Below, in pieces: positions 17,678-26,487 of a stretch of DNA of 64,000 nt. The first letter of the stretch is position 1. Every line of letters begins with the position of its first letter. The notes beneath the pieces were generated by a model. The model ran no database searches. It was not told where the DNA came from and was given only the letters and a program-made list of their open reading frames with translations. The DNA lies in assembly GCA_018402565.1 (NCBI GenBank), contig JAGYIQ010000013.1:1-64000 (forward strand), written 5' to 3'. The translations under genes and the position numbers were made by a program. This DNA is from Pirellulaceae bacterium (lineage in GTDB: Bacteria > Planctomycetota > Planctomycetia > Pirellulales > Pirellulaceae).

Positions 17678-19982
17678 GCCCCAAGAAATTGTAGTACTCG
17701 ATTCCCTCGAGAATACCTCGCGCGTGCGTCGCGGAGGCAAAGTAAATCCGCGACATCCCCTTCAGCTTGGCCAATTCCGGGCTGTGATTCCCTACAACCA
17801 CTCCAAGCGTACGTCCCTTGAGCATGCCTTCGTCATTGCCCGAGTCGCCCGCGATCAACAGCTGCTCGGGTTCAAAGCCCCAACGATACATCAGGTGACG
17901 AATCGCCAGTTCACTGCCGCCGCGGATGGGGATGACGTCCAGGAACATGCCGAGGGAAAACACTAGCTTGACGCGCAGGCCAGCGGCCCGCAGTTGCCGC
18001 CGCAGGCTGGCGATGGTCGGGGCTTGTTTGCTGTCCAAATAGTAACTGATTTTAAATTCAGTCTGCTCGTGTTCGGCTTGGGGCTGCAGGCCAGGCACGT
18101 TATCCAAAAGCTGACGGATCTCTTGGGGCTGCCAACCATCGGCGATCTGCCGTCGCCACGGCTGATCCGGTTGCAGATCTTTGCCGTAGCAGAGCTCGGT
18201 GCCCACCGCGGTCGAGATCACATCGGGCATCGGCAGGCTGTGCTCATTGATCCATGTCATCACATCATCCAGCCGGCGACCCGTGGCGATCCCAAACCCC
18301 ACCTCGCGGCCGGCATGGTCCAACATGTCGATGAACTCCTGCAGGGCTGTATCGTCCCCATCCAGGGTATTGTCCAAGTCGCAGATGATCAGTCGATCGA
18401 AATCCGGTAGGCGACGGGGCGCACGCCGCTCGGCCAACACGGGCTGCGAGGCCGCGGCGCGGATCTCCCCAACATGCCTCAGGTATTGGGTCACGTGCGC
18501 GGGCCAACTGTAATGCTGCCGAATCCCCGCCACTCCACTCTCGGCCCATTGCTGCCAAGTATCGGGTTCCGTCAACATCCGCATCAAGGCATGTTCGATG
18601 GCGACCGGATCCAATGGATCGACCAACAGTCCGTTTTGACAATTGCCGATGATGTCTTGCGGTCCACCGTCGTTGGTGGCGACCACCGGCAAGCCACAAG
18701 CGGCCGCCTCCAAAACCGTCAAGCCGAACGGCTCGGTCAAGGCCGGATTGATGAACACCCCGCGTTGTTGAGCCGCCCAGCGATACAAGGCCGGGATATC
18801 CCGCGGACCATGTGTCTTGGGGTAGGCCACTTTGCCATACAAGTTATGGACATCGATCAAAGTCAAAATATCCAGCAATACGCGACGCTGGTCGGGCGCC
18901 AGCGTCCGCAGGTCGTCTCGTCGCCCCATGACCAAGACCAAGTTCGCCAAGGATTGCAGCCGCGGCGATTGCCCATAGACTCGAACCAACATGTCGAAGT
19001 TCTTGCGTTGATCCGGGCGGGCGACCGCCAGAATCGCGGGCTTGTCCGGTTGCTGCAAGAAGGTCTTGATCTGTTCCGCAAATGGTGTTGCGAAACCTGG
19101 GTCCCCACCTGGAAAGAACGACTCCAGATCGATGCCAGGGGGGATGATCTCCATGCGTTCGGGCTGGTAGTGGTCGTACATTTCGTACTGTTCCAACACC
19201 TCTTGCGAGGTGCTGGTGATGACCAACGATGCCGTCTCCAACGCCACCTCTTCCGCTTCGCTCCGCGTACCGAAGTTGTAGGTCCGCTCCAACTCTTGCG
19301 ATAAGCCAACGCTCGCTGCGCGGCTCATTGCCCCGCTGGTTGCAGGACTTGGCGAATGCTCCGACGAACTGTCGATCGAGCTCGCTGTAGAACCAACGGC
19401 AGCACCAACAGCAGCACCTGCCGCGGTCGGCGATTGTTTGGCGGCTTGTTGCAGCAATCGCTCCCGTTTGACTCTTCCCAGCGAATGGCCCGTGAAGACA
19501 AACGGGACGTGCAGCAACCGCGCCAATTGAGCGCCCGCGTAACCCGCGTCGGCATAATGGCCGTGGATGATGTCGGGCATGCCATGGCGGCGAAAGTGCA
19601 TCAGGCACTGGTCGATGAAAATCTCTAGGTAAGGCCAGAGGGCCTCTTTTCGCAGGTATTTTCGCGGTCCAAACGGCAGACGAATCAACTTGGCCTTGTC
19701 CCCCAGCGACTCCTCGACCCGCGCGTAATCGGGGCCGACACGCGGGTCGATAACCTGCCGAGTAATCAGTTCGACACTTTGCACTTCGGCAGATTGGCCC
19801 AAGGCCCGAGCCAACTCGAGGACATACTTGACTTGGCCTCCGGTGTCGGGATCACGCCCCAATTCTGGATCTTCGGCACGGATCAATCCATGCAAACTGA
19901 GCAGGGCGATCTTGAGAGGTGGTTGACGCTTGTCCGCTCGCTGCCGATGATTCGGCGGCGGATCGTTACTGGGCGATACCAT
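17646..19982 (-). CDS. Sucrose-phosphate synthase fused to sucrose-6-phosphate phosphatase
   Basis: The 778-residue protein has a GT4 sucrose-phosphate synthase part (about 20-520) with [20 protein letters not shown] (cofactor and sugar site), [12 protein letters not shown], and E-X7-E region [20 protein letters not shown] phosphatase follows (about 525-778) with intact DLDNT (motif I), GIATGRR and [10 protein letters not shown]. It should make sucrose-6-phosphate from UDP-glucose and fructose-6-phosphate and then dephosphorylate it. In plants the C-terminal HAD part has lost catalytic residues; here they are kept. A Ser/Ala-rich insertion (about 200-240, [20 protein letters not shown]) interrupts the first Rossmann half. 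The ATG at 19982 is chosen because residues beyond it are not family-like. The amylosucrase gene overlaps its end. Confidence 0.88.
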   Translation of the reverse strand: MVSPSNDPPPNHRQRADKRQPPLKIALLSLHGLIRAEDPELGRDPDTGGQVKYVLELARALGQSAEVQSVELITRQVIDPRVGPDYARVEESLGDKAKLIRLPFGPRKYLRKEALWPYLEIFIDQCLMHFRRHGMPDIIHGHYADAGYAGAQLARLLHVPFVFTGHSLGRVKRERLLQQAAKQSPTAAGAAVGAAVGSTASSIDSSSEHSPSPATSGAMSRAASVGLSQELERTYNFGTRSEAEEVALETASLVITSTSQEVLEQYEMYDHYQPERMEIIPPGIDLESFFPGGDPGFATPFAEQIKTFLQQPDKPAILAVARPDQRKNFDMLVRVYGQSPRLQSLANLVLVMGRRDDLRTLAPDQRRVLLDILTLIDVHNLYGKVAYPKTHGPRDIPALYRWAAQQRGVFINPALTEPFGLTVLEAAACGLPVVATNDGGPQDIIGNCQNGLLVDPLDPVAIEHALMRMLTEPDTWQQWAESGVAGIRQHYSWPAHVTQYLRHVGEIRAAASQPVLAERRAPRRLPDFDRLIICDLDNTLDGDDTALQEFIDMLDHAGREVGFGIATGRRLDDVMTWINEHSLPMPDVISTAVGTELCYGKDLQPDQPWRRQIADGWQPQEIRQLLDNVPGLQPQAEHEQTEFKISYYLDSKQAPTIASLRRQLRAAGLRVKLVFSLGMFLDVIPIRGGSELAIRHLMYRWGFEPEQLLIAGDSGNDEGMLKGRTLGVVVGNHSPELAKLKGMSRIYFASATHARGILEGIEYYNFLGHVRIPNDPVQ

Positions 19983-20161
19983 GTTGTATGAGCATTTTCT
20001 TTCCCGTCGCACTCGCCGAAACCGCGTGTTCGATCCCGTCGCAGTGTTGTCGACGTCGGTAGGAATAGGCCGTATTATACTTGCTACCGGGGTGTTTGAC
20101 CACCGCCCTGGTTCTGGGGCTCGATGGCGTAGCACGCCGACGCCGCTTGAGGAGTTGATGG
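19983..20161. promoter_or_regulatory. Divergent intergenic region of the sucrose locus
   Basis: These 179 bases separate the minus-strand SPS-SPP gene from the plus-strand SPP gene, so both promoters must lie here or nearby. A TATTAT box (20073-20078) could serve as a -10 for the rightward gene, with TTGTCG at 20047 as a poorly spaced -35. This is weak. No operator palindrome stands out. Confidence 0.3.
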
Positions 20162-21175
20162 GTGACCGATCATGACAGCCGCGGTTCGTCCGCCGCGCAC
20201 GCGGGGCTCGCCCATGGGCCCGCAGCCTGTTCGACACTGGCCACCGATCTCGATGGCACGCTGATTCCCCTGGAGGAGGACCCGCAGGGGGCCCAGCATC
20301 AAGCGCTGCGTGAAATCGCCCACCGAGCTGCTCGAGGGGACGTGGAACTGGTCTTTGTCACAGGACGACACCGCGAGAGTGTCTGGCAAGTGGCGGCCGA
20401 ACGCCAATTGCCGCGGCCAAGTTGGCTGATCTGCGATGTCGGGACCACGCTGCTGTCCGCTGCAAAAGAGTCAGTGGCACCTAACTCCGGTTCACCAAGC
20501 TCAGGTTCAATAAGTTCAGTTTCAACAAGTTCCGGTTCACGAAGCTCTGGGTCGATGAGCTCCGGTTCAACAAGCTCCGGTGCAGACAATTCAACCGCCC
20601 TCGAGTTCACGTCCGCGGCCGACGACTATCGACCGGTCCTGGCCTACGAGCAGCATCTGGGGCAGCAATGCCAGCAGGTTCTGGCGGCCGAGGTCGCCGA
20701 GCGTATGCCGACTCGGGCCGGCCTAACCCAGCAAGAACCCGAGAAGCAGGGTCGATATAAGTTGAGCTTTTACTGCGCTGCCCAGCAATTGGAGGCGCAC
20801 AGCGCTTGGCTGACGGATTGGATCGATCGTCAGTCGTTGGCCTATCAGCTTGTCAGCAGCGTCGATCCCTTCAACCAAGATGGCTTGATCGATCTTTTGC
20901 CTCGGGGATGTGACAAAGCCGCGGCCTTGCAGTGGTGGTTGCAATACACCGGGCGGTCCGTCAACTCGTTGGTTTATGCTGGCGATTCGGGCAACGACTT
21001 GGCGGCGTTGACCGGCCACTTCCGCGCGATTGTCGTGGGGAATGCCGCTCCGGCCTTGGTCGCTCAGGTGCAGGCCGTGCACGCCAGCTGCGGGACGCTG
21101 GAGCAACTTTACGTCGCCCAGGCAGCCGCCACCGCTGGCGTGTTGGAAGGTTGTCGCTGGTTCAAGTTGCTGTGA
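20162..21175 (+). CDS. Sucrose-6-phosphate phosphatase-like HAD-IIB protein
   Basis: The 337-residue protein has [14 protein letters not shown] (motif I), [11 protein letters not shown] (motif II), a cap domain, the C-terminal [15 protein letters not shown] lysine region and [12 protein letters not shown] (motif IV), matching sucrose-phosphate phosphatases. It is a second, free-standing copy of the activity also fused to SPS on the other strand. Residues 109-140 are a serine-rich insertion made of a five-residue repeat (SSGSx) encoded by a degenerate 15-bp tandem repeat, placed after [14 protein letters not shown]. The start is GTG at 20162, 7 nt after TGAGGAG; no in-frame ATG fits. Other HAD-IIB sugar phosphatases such as mannosyl-3-phosphoglycerate phosphatase remain possible. 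Confidence 0.8.
   Translation: MTDHDSRGSSAAHAGLAHGPAACSTLATDLDGTLIPLEEDPQGAQHQALREIAHRAARGDVELVFVTGRHRESVWQVAAERQLPRPSWLICDVGTTLLSAAKESVAPNSGSPSSGSISSVSTSSGSRSSGSMSSGSTSSGADNSTALEFTSAADDYRPVLAYEQHLGQQCQQVLAAEVAERMPTRAGLTQQEPEKQGRYKLSFYCAAQQLEAHSAWLTDWIDRQSLAYQLVSSVDPFNQDGLIDLLPRGCDKAAALQWWLQYTGRSVNSLVYAGDSGNDLAALTGHFRAIVVGNAAPALVAQVQAVHASCGTLEQLYVAQAAATAGVLEGCRWFKLL
20486..20581. repeat. Degenerate 15-bp coding repeat (SSGSx) in the SPP gene
   Basis: About six to seven copies of an AGCTCCGGTTCAACA-like unit encode Ser-Ser-Gly-Ser-x with changing fifth residue. The reading frame is kept through all units. It inserts a flexible serine linker between the HAD core and its cap. Confidence 0.8.
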
Positions 21176-21294
21176 CCTCTTGTGTTTGGTCATCGCCAAG
21201 CTGGGAAAATTGATTTTTCTGCTGTAAGCTTCTGGGCACTCGGTCGTGTCAATTGTTGAGAGACACGTTCGTGGCCATCCCAGGTTCCTTGCCC

Positions 21295-21909
21295 ATGCCG
21301 CTTGATCCCGAAACTCGTACGAGCTTGCTGGCCCAATTGGGAGCGGGCGGGGACTCGGCCGCCTGGTCGGAGTTCCTGCGGTTGTACCAGCCGGTGATTT
21401 TCAATTTCGCTCGGCGGCACGGACTGCAGGACGCAGACGCTCAGGACGTGGTGCAGGTGGTCCTGACCCGCGTGGCTGCCAAGGCTCGGACTTGGGACTC
21501 GGCCCAGGATCGCGGGTCGTTTCGCGGTTGGTTGGCCGTCACGGTCAGGAATCTGGCGATCGATCACTTCCGGGCCCAGCAGCGGCGGCCGGGGCCGTTG
21601 CCGCAAACGGTGGACCTGGCCGAGGAGGCTCGGTTTGAAGAGGCCCAGTCGTTCGACTGGGAGCAGCGGCGCAGCCTGTTCCATTGGGCGGCCGACCGAG
21701 TCCGCCTGGAGTTCCAACCGTCCACCTGGTCGGCGTTCTGGCAGACGGCGGTCCAGCAGCGCGGGGTGCCAGAGGTGGCCGCCGAGTTGAACCTGAGTCC
21801 GGGGGCGATTTATGTGGCCCGCAGCCGGGTGCTGGCCCGGATCCGGCAGTTGATTTCCCACTCCGAATTCGATTCCACGCGGGAGGGCCTGCCCCATGCA
21901 GACCGCTAA
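21295..21909 (+). CDS. ECF-type RNA polymerase sigma factor
   Basis: This 204-residue sigma-70 family protein opens with MPLDPETRTSLLAQLGAGGDSAAW and has region 2 (FLRLYQPVIFNFARRHGLQDADAQDVVQVVLTRV, split here for reading, with the DAQD acidic motif) and region 4 (AAELNLSPGAIYVARSRVLARIR, a helix-turn-helix). The pattern matches planctomycete ECF groups paired with protein kinases. ATG 21295 fits family starts; GTG 21271 or TTG 21253 upstream are alternatives in the same frame. Its last 14 nt overlap the kinase gene, so the two are translationally coupled and probably form one signalling unit. Confidence 0.85.
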   Translation: MPLDPETRTSLLAQLGAGGDSAAWSEFLRLYQPVIFNFARRHGLQDADAQDVVQVVLTRVAAKARTWDSAQDRGSFRGWLAVTVRNLAIDHFRAQQRRPGPLPQTVDLAEEARFEEAQSFDWEQRRSLFHWAADRVRLEFQPSTWSAFWQTAVQQRGVPEVAAELNLSPGAIYVARSRVLARIRQLISHSEFDSTREGLPHADR

Positions 21910-23590
21910 ATGTCTATCACGCGAAGTCCTGCAGGGTCTGCTGGACGCCGCTCTGCCACCGCGGGAAACGGGGCCCTGCGAACAGCACTTGGAGGCCTGT
22001 CCCCAGTGCCGCGCGGCCCTGGAGCAGTTGGCCGGCCCGAGCGATTGGTGGGAGCAGGCCGCCGAGCACTTGTCCACGCGGCTGGAGCGGGGCGACTCGC
22101 CGACCGGCTCCAGCTCGAGTCTGGACCCATGGCTCTCGGCCTCGTCACTGGCCACGGCGGAGAGTGATTTGGCGGGTCGAGGATACTTGGATCGAGCAGA
22201 AGCGGCGCGGGAAGTTCGCGCGGAGCGGGAGGCCGGAATTGAGCGGGAAGTTCGCGCGGAGCGACGGGCCGAGCAAGACGCGCAGACGCTGGCGTTGCAA
22301 CGCGTGCGCGCCTGGTTGGCGCCGGGGCACCCCGAGTTGTTGGGCAAGTTGGCGGACTACGATATCGAGAGCGTGATCGGGCAGGGGGGCTTTGGGGTCG
22401 TGCTCCGCGCTTTCGATCGTGAACTCAATCGCCCGGTGGCGATCAAAGTTTTGGCGCCGCATTTGGCCACGGTGGGGGCGGCGCGGCGGCGGTTTATCCG
22501 CGAGGCACAAGCGGCGGCGGCCGTGGTGCATCCCAATGTGGTCCCGATTCATGCCGTGCAAGCCGAGGCCGACTACCCGTTCTTGGTGATGACCTACGTG
22601 CCGGGCGGCTCGTTGCAGCAGTGCGTGCGGCGACAGGGGCCGTTGGAGCCCAAGTCGATCGTGCGGATCGCCCAACAGGTGGCTGCTGGTTTGGCCGCCG
22701 CGCATCGACATGGCTTGGTGCATCGCGATATCAAGCCGGGCAACATCCTGTTGGAGAACGGACTCAACCGAGCCCTGATCACCGACTTTGGACTGGCGCG
22801 GGCGGCCGACGACGCCGCCTCACAAACCGGCTGGCTGGCGGGCACTCCCCATTACATGTCGCCGGAGCAAGCCGCCAGCGAAAGCCTGGATGGCCGCAGC
22901 GATTTGTTCAGCTTGGGCAGCGTGATGTACTTCATGGCCACGGGGCGTGAGCCGTTCGGTGGCGACAAGCCCTTGGCGATCCTCAATCAGATCACGCACA
23001 AACGACCGCCCGCGATTCGCTCGATCAATGCCGATATTCCTAACACCTTGGTGCGCATTATCGAGCGACTGTTGGAGAAGCGACCGACGGATCGTTTCCA
23101 ATCCGCCAGCCAACTGAGCGAGCTCTTGGAGCAATACTTGGCTTATTTGCAGCAGCCGGATGGACGCGTCAAGCCGCGTTTGCCTCGGCTAGCGGGGCGA
23201 GGAAGTTGGCTGCGCGCGAGTCTGGTGGCCGGAGCTGCCTTGTTGCTGCTCTCTGCGGTTGGATTTTACGCTTGGCAGGTGCGAGACGGTGTTCGCTCAG
23301 GTGGCTCGGCTGACGTTGCACCGAGCTTGAATGGTCCAGCGCTGGATGCGGGAGCTACCGCGCGGGCCGGGGAAAATGACGTTCAGGTTGGGGTGGAGCC
23401 GCAGATCCCTAGGGTGGATGATCCGCGGTTCCAGGCGTGGATCGAGTGGCAACGAGCGGAGGCGACGTGGTTGGCAGAGGGCAGGGCGGTGGATGCGGAA
23501 TTAACGGCCTTGCAAGCCGAGATTGAACGGATCGAACAAACGGAGCAAGCCAATCGTTGGCGTTGGGCCAGCTTACAGTCGGAGGAGTGA
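21896..23590 (+). CDS. Receptor Ser/Thr protein kinase with N-terminal zinc-binding anti-sigma motif
   Basis: The 564-residue protein starts with a ZAS-type zinc motif (C28, H31, C35, C38: CEQHLEACPQC), followed by a charged linker with a repeated EREVRAER element (105-125). The kinase domain spans about 153-415: GQGGFG (162-167), VAIK lysine K184, catalytic HRDIKPGN (276-283), DFG (297-299), SPEQ. One transmembrane helix lies at about 440-460, leaving roughly 100 residues outside, with a coiled coil near the end. The natural reading is that the zinc domain holds the sigma factor encoded just upstream and that an outside signal acts through the kinase. This mechanism is inference. A 61-bp repeat array follows at once. 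Confidence 0.88.
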   Translation: MQTAKCLSREVLQGLLDAALPPRETGPCEQHLEACPQCRAALEQLAGPSDWWEQAAEHLSTRLERGDSPTGSSSSLDPWLSASSLATAESDLAGRGYLDRAEAAREVRAEREAGIEREVRAERRAEQDAQTLALQRVRAWLAPGHPELLGKLADYDIESVIGQGGFGVVLRAFDRELNRPVAIKVLAPHLATVGAARRRFIREAQAAAAVVHPNVVPIHAVQAEADYPFLVMTYVPGGSLQQCVRRQGPLEPKSIVRIAQQVAAGLAAAHRHGLVHRDIKPGNILLENGLNRALITDFGLARAADDAASQTGWLAGTPHYMSPEQAASESLDGRSDLFSLGSVMYFMATGREPFGGDKPLAILNQITHKRPPAIRSINADIPNTLVRIIERLLEKRPTDRFQSASQLSELLEQYLAYLQQPDGRVKPRLPRLAGRGSWLRASLVAGAALLLLSAVGFYAWQVRDGVRSGGSADVAPSLNGPALDAGATARAGENDVQVGVEPQIPRVDDPRFQAWIEWQRAEATWLAEGRAVDAELTALQAEIERIEQTEQANRWRWASLQSEE

Positions 23591-24174
23591 TCGGCTTGCG
23601 TGATCGGCTTCCGTGAGCGGCAAGGCGCTAGCCGCCGGTTTACCCTTGTGTGACCGGCTTGTGTGATCGGCTTCCGTGAGCGGCAAGGCGCTAGCCGCCG
23701 GTTTACCCTTGTGTGACCGGCTTAGTGTGATCGGCTTGCGTGAGCGGCAAGGCGCTAGCCGCCGATTTACCCTTGCGTGATCGGCTTGCGTGATCGGCTT
23801 GCGTGAGCGGCAAGGCGCTTAGCCGCCAGTTTACCCTTGTGTGACCGGCTTGTGTGATCGGCTTGCGTGAGCGGCAAGGCGCTAGCCGCCGGTTTACCCT
23901 TGTGTGACCGGCTTGTGTGATCGGCTTGCGTGAGCGGCAAGGCGCTAGCCGCCAGTTTACCCTTGTGTGACCGGCTTGCGTGAGCGGCAAGGCGCCAGCC
24001 GCCGGTTTACCCTTGTGTGACCGGCTTGCGTGATCGGCTTGCGTGAGCGGCAAGGCGCTAGCCGCCGGTTTACCCTTGTGTGACCGGCTTGTGTGATCGG
24101 CAAGGCAGCCGCCGGTTTACCCTTGCGTGACCTGCTTGTGTGAGCGGCAAGGCGCTAGCCGCCGGTTTACCCTT
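23591..24174. repeat. Tandem array of a ~61-bp unit, ten copies
   Basis: The unit is GTGATCGGCTTGCGTGAGCGGCAAGGCGCTAGCC... ending CCGGTTTACCCTTGTGTGACCGGCTT, here given in parts. Ten cores (CGGCAAGG) can be counted, with copy length varying by loss or doubling of the GTGATCGGCTT module. The core GCGGCAAGGCGCTAGCCGC can form a small stem-loop. It fills the whole gap between the kinase stop and the leader of the DUF1559-like gene, about 580 bp. There is no unique spacer material, so it is not CRISPR, and no open frame is conserved between copies. Confidence 0.92.
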
Positions 24175-24214
24175 TCCAGATTGACAATCGGTTAATTTTT
24201 TTGAGGAACGATTC

Positions 24215-25912
24215 ATGAAACGAATGTGGTGGTATGGCCTGGGGCTGGCTGTGGCTCTAGCGCTGGGCGGTTGGGCGATCAGAGATACCTGGTACCAAGA
24301 CTTCATGACCAAACGAAATCGGTACGAATTGGCCGGTAACGTAACCATGACTCAGCAACAGTTCCCGGTCCTCCAGCCCGATGGGTCGTGGCGAGTTGTG
24401 GAACAACTTCAACCCTCGTCAGGGTCGATCTTACCCCTCGGACCAGGCAACTCGGTCCCTGTGTTTGCAAATCCCGGCGGTCCCTACTTGGGGAACGTGC
24501 AAGAGCGCGCGGTGACCGGGCCCGATGGAAACGTGTACGTCGAGCGGACGCTCCAGCGTCCTGATGGAACCACGGAGCGTATGCAGCTATTGCAATCCAC
24601 TCGGGAACTGCCCGTGACGGCAATGCGAGAAATGCAAACTTACCTCCGCGCGTACCAAGCCGCGCCGGAGGGCAGCGAGCAACGAGTGAAGATGCGGGCC
24701 GAAATCGAGCGTGGGTTGAGCGTGCAATACGACCGGCACTTGTCGCAGCACGTGCAGCAGGTGGAGGAGTTGGAGGCGCGTGTCGCCAAGCTCCGCCAGC
24801 AATTGGACCGGCGGCAGGCGGCCAAGGCGCGCTTGGTGGAGCTGCGACTGGAGTTGATGCTCAGCCAAGCCGACGGTTTGGGGTGGCCAGAAGGGCCGGG
24901 CGATTTGAACTTGAACTCGGGTTATCCACAGTCAAGACCCGGAATGCCGGGCCAACCTGGCTCGAATCAATACGGCTCGGTTCCGCTTGGCTTGTTTCCC
25001 AACAATAATTTCAGCGACTCTTCGTCTGGTCCCGCACGTGGGTTTGGACTTGCATCTGGGCAACCACCCGTGGAGGTGCGTCCCCCACAGGCGGCCCCGG
25101 CTCCCGAATTCCAACCGAGCACCCCGCAGCAGGGACCCGGCGGCAACTTCCGTCTCGACGACTCGTCTCTTCCCACCGAGGTCGGGCCGCAGACGTTTGA
25201 CCGCCAGGGTTATTCTCTGCCGACCAAAGAGGCACGTCCGATCCCAGTCGACCCACCTGCAACGACTCCGGCTCCGGCGGCAGCTCCCGCCTTAGAGCCT
25301 CAGCGACCAACACCGAGTGGTTCGCCTTTCATCACCGATCAAGACTTGGCTTCAAACGTGATTAAGCAATCCATGTTGGCCGTACATAATTATTATGACG
25401 TCTATCAAAAGTTTCCGTTTCGACATCACGCCGCGGACGATCCGCAAGATCACAACGACTTGAGCTGGATGGTCCGCGTGTTGCCGTACTTGGACGGAGG
25501 GACAGAAAAGGCGGAATTGTTCAGCCAGTTTGACCTAAGCCAGAGTTGGGACAGTCCGCAGAACCGCCCGTTGCTGGAGAAGGTGCCGGCCATTTTTGGG
25601 CAGGGGCCGGGATCGCAGACACAGCTTCGCTGGGTGTCGTCGGACGTCAAAAAATTTGGCGAGATCACCGATGGTGCGAGCAACACGATCGCCTTGATCC
25701 ACGGCGGCCCGCAAGTTCGCTGGACGGAGAACATGCCTTTGACCCAAGAGGAGGCCATGGAGTTGTTTCTCTCATTAGCGCCTGGCCAGGAGTTGGTCGT
25801 GGGGATGTACGACGGCAGCGTCCGCCGTTTGACGCGCGATAACACCACCCAGTCGACCTTTGAGGCCATGCTGACACCCAACGGCGGCGAACAAGTGGCC
25901 CCGCGGGAATAA
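24215..25912 (+). CDS. DUF1559-like exported protein with coiled coil
   Basis: This 565-residue protein has an N-terminal membrane helix (5-22, YGLGLAVALALGGWAI), a middle coiled coil (about 160-218, HVQQVEELEARVAKLRQQL), a long Pro/Gly/Gln-rich linker (220-380) and a C-terminal domain. That domain has HNYYDVYQKFPF, LSWMVRVLPYLD, FGEITDGASNTI and a terminal MYDGSVRRLTRDN. These are signatures of planctomycete DUF1559 (pilin-like H-X9-DG) proteins, but the usual N-terminal GFTLIE methylation motif is missing, so this is a variant anchored by a plain helix. The ATG at 24215 follows TTGAGGAACG by a good distance. It is downstream of the sigma/kinase pair after the 61-bp array. Confidence 0.72.
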   Translation: MKRMWWYGLGLAVALALGGWAIRDTWYQDFMTKRNRYELAGNVTMTQQQFPVLQPDGSWRVVEQLQPSSGSILPLGPGNSVPVFANPGGPYLGNVQERAVTGPDGNVYVERTLQRPDGTTERMQLLQSTRELPVTAMREMQTYLRAYQAAPEGSEQRVKMRAEIERGLSVQYDRHLSQHVQQVEELEARVAKLRQQLDRRQAAKARLVELRLELMLSQADGLGWPEGPGDLNLNSGYPQSRPGMPGQPGSNQYGSVPLGLFPNNNFSDSSSGPARGFGLASGQPPVEVRPPQAAPAPEFQPSTPQQGPGGNFRLDDSSLPTEVGPQTFDRQGYSLPTKEARPIPVDPPATTPAPAAAPALEPQRPTPSGSPFITDQDLASNVIKQSMLAVHNYYDVYQKFPFRHHAADDPQDHNDLSWMVRVLPYLDGGTEKAELFSQFDLSQSWDSPQNRPLLEKVPAIFGQGPGSQTQLRWVSSDVKKFGEITDGASNTIALIHGGPQVRWTENMPLTQEEAMELFLSLAPGQELVVGMYDGSVRRLTRDNTTQSTFEAMLTPNGGEQVAPRE

Positions 25913-25921
25913 AGTAAAAAC

Positions 25922-26084
25922 GTAACCGTTCACGCCTCGTAGGGTGCCATGCAGCAAGTCGGGCTATCTCCACGATCGTTTGCGAGTCAAAGCAACTGGA
26001 GAACGCTACTGGTTTGCCCCGAGAACCACCCGACTTGCGGAATGCACCAGCCCCAAGGATTACCTCCCAACCGTGAACGGTTAC
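25922..26084. repeat. 163-bp inverted-repeat element, copy 2 (inverted)
   Basis: It runs from GTAACCGTTCACG to CGTGAACGGTTAC, the same length and termini as 6873-7035 but with its interior reversed and complemented (for example CCTCGTAGGGTG here against CACCCTACGAGG there). It begins 9 bp after the stop of the DUF1559-like gene. Confidence 0.85.
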
Positions 26085-26170
26085 GTAAAAACTGTCCGGC
26101 CTAAAAAAGGCACTCGGAAGTGAGGGCCCGCCGCTGGTAGTTCCGCCTTTAGGCGGCTCCGAGTCATCAA

Positions 26171-26433
26171 GGGGCTTGTTGATTTTTCCGTAGCGGAATG
26201 CGTCAAGGGCTTGTTGATTTTTCCGTAGCGGAACGCGTCAAGCGTTTCGATTGATGGGGAAATGCCCTGTTTTTCTCCGATTTCATTGAATCGGGCGACA
26301 ATTTCGCTTGCAAGTCTGGAAAAATCAACAGTCCCTCAAGCATTTCGATTGACTGAAAAACGTCGTGTTTTTGTCCGACTTTATTGAATCGGGCGACAAT
26401 TTCGTGTGTAAGTCTGGAAAAATCAACAAGCCC
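26171..26433. repeat. Family-A palindromic repeats, compound locus
   Basis: The stretch holds two GGGCTTGTTGATTTTTCC-CGTAGCGGAA starts (26172 and near 26207) and two right ends GGAAAAATCAACA (near 26320 and 26417), with the CATTTCGATTGA and TTGAATCGGGCGACAATTTCG interior. It is a nested or partly deleted pair in the orientation of the 7-kb copies. The remaining 26085-26170 and 26434-26487 show no gene. Confidence 0.85.
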
Positions 26434-26487
26434 TCAAGGGGACGGGGGGCGACTCGCAAATCGACCCTCGTCCCCGTTTCTGCAGTC

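Noticed and set aside
23703-24053. 116-codon minus-strand frame with ordered repeats
   Set aside because: A translation of the 61-bp array; period and frame do not stay in step along the array.
23591-24174. Possible CRISPR array
   Set aside because: All ten units are similar along their whole length, with no unique spacers.
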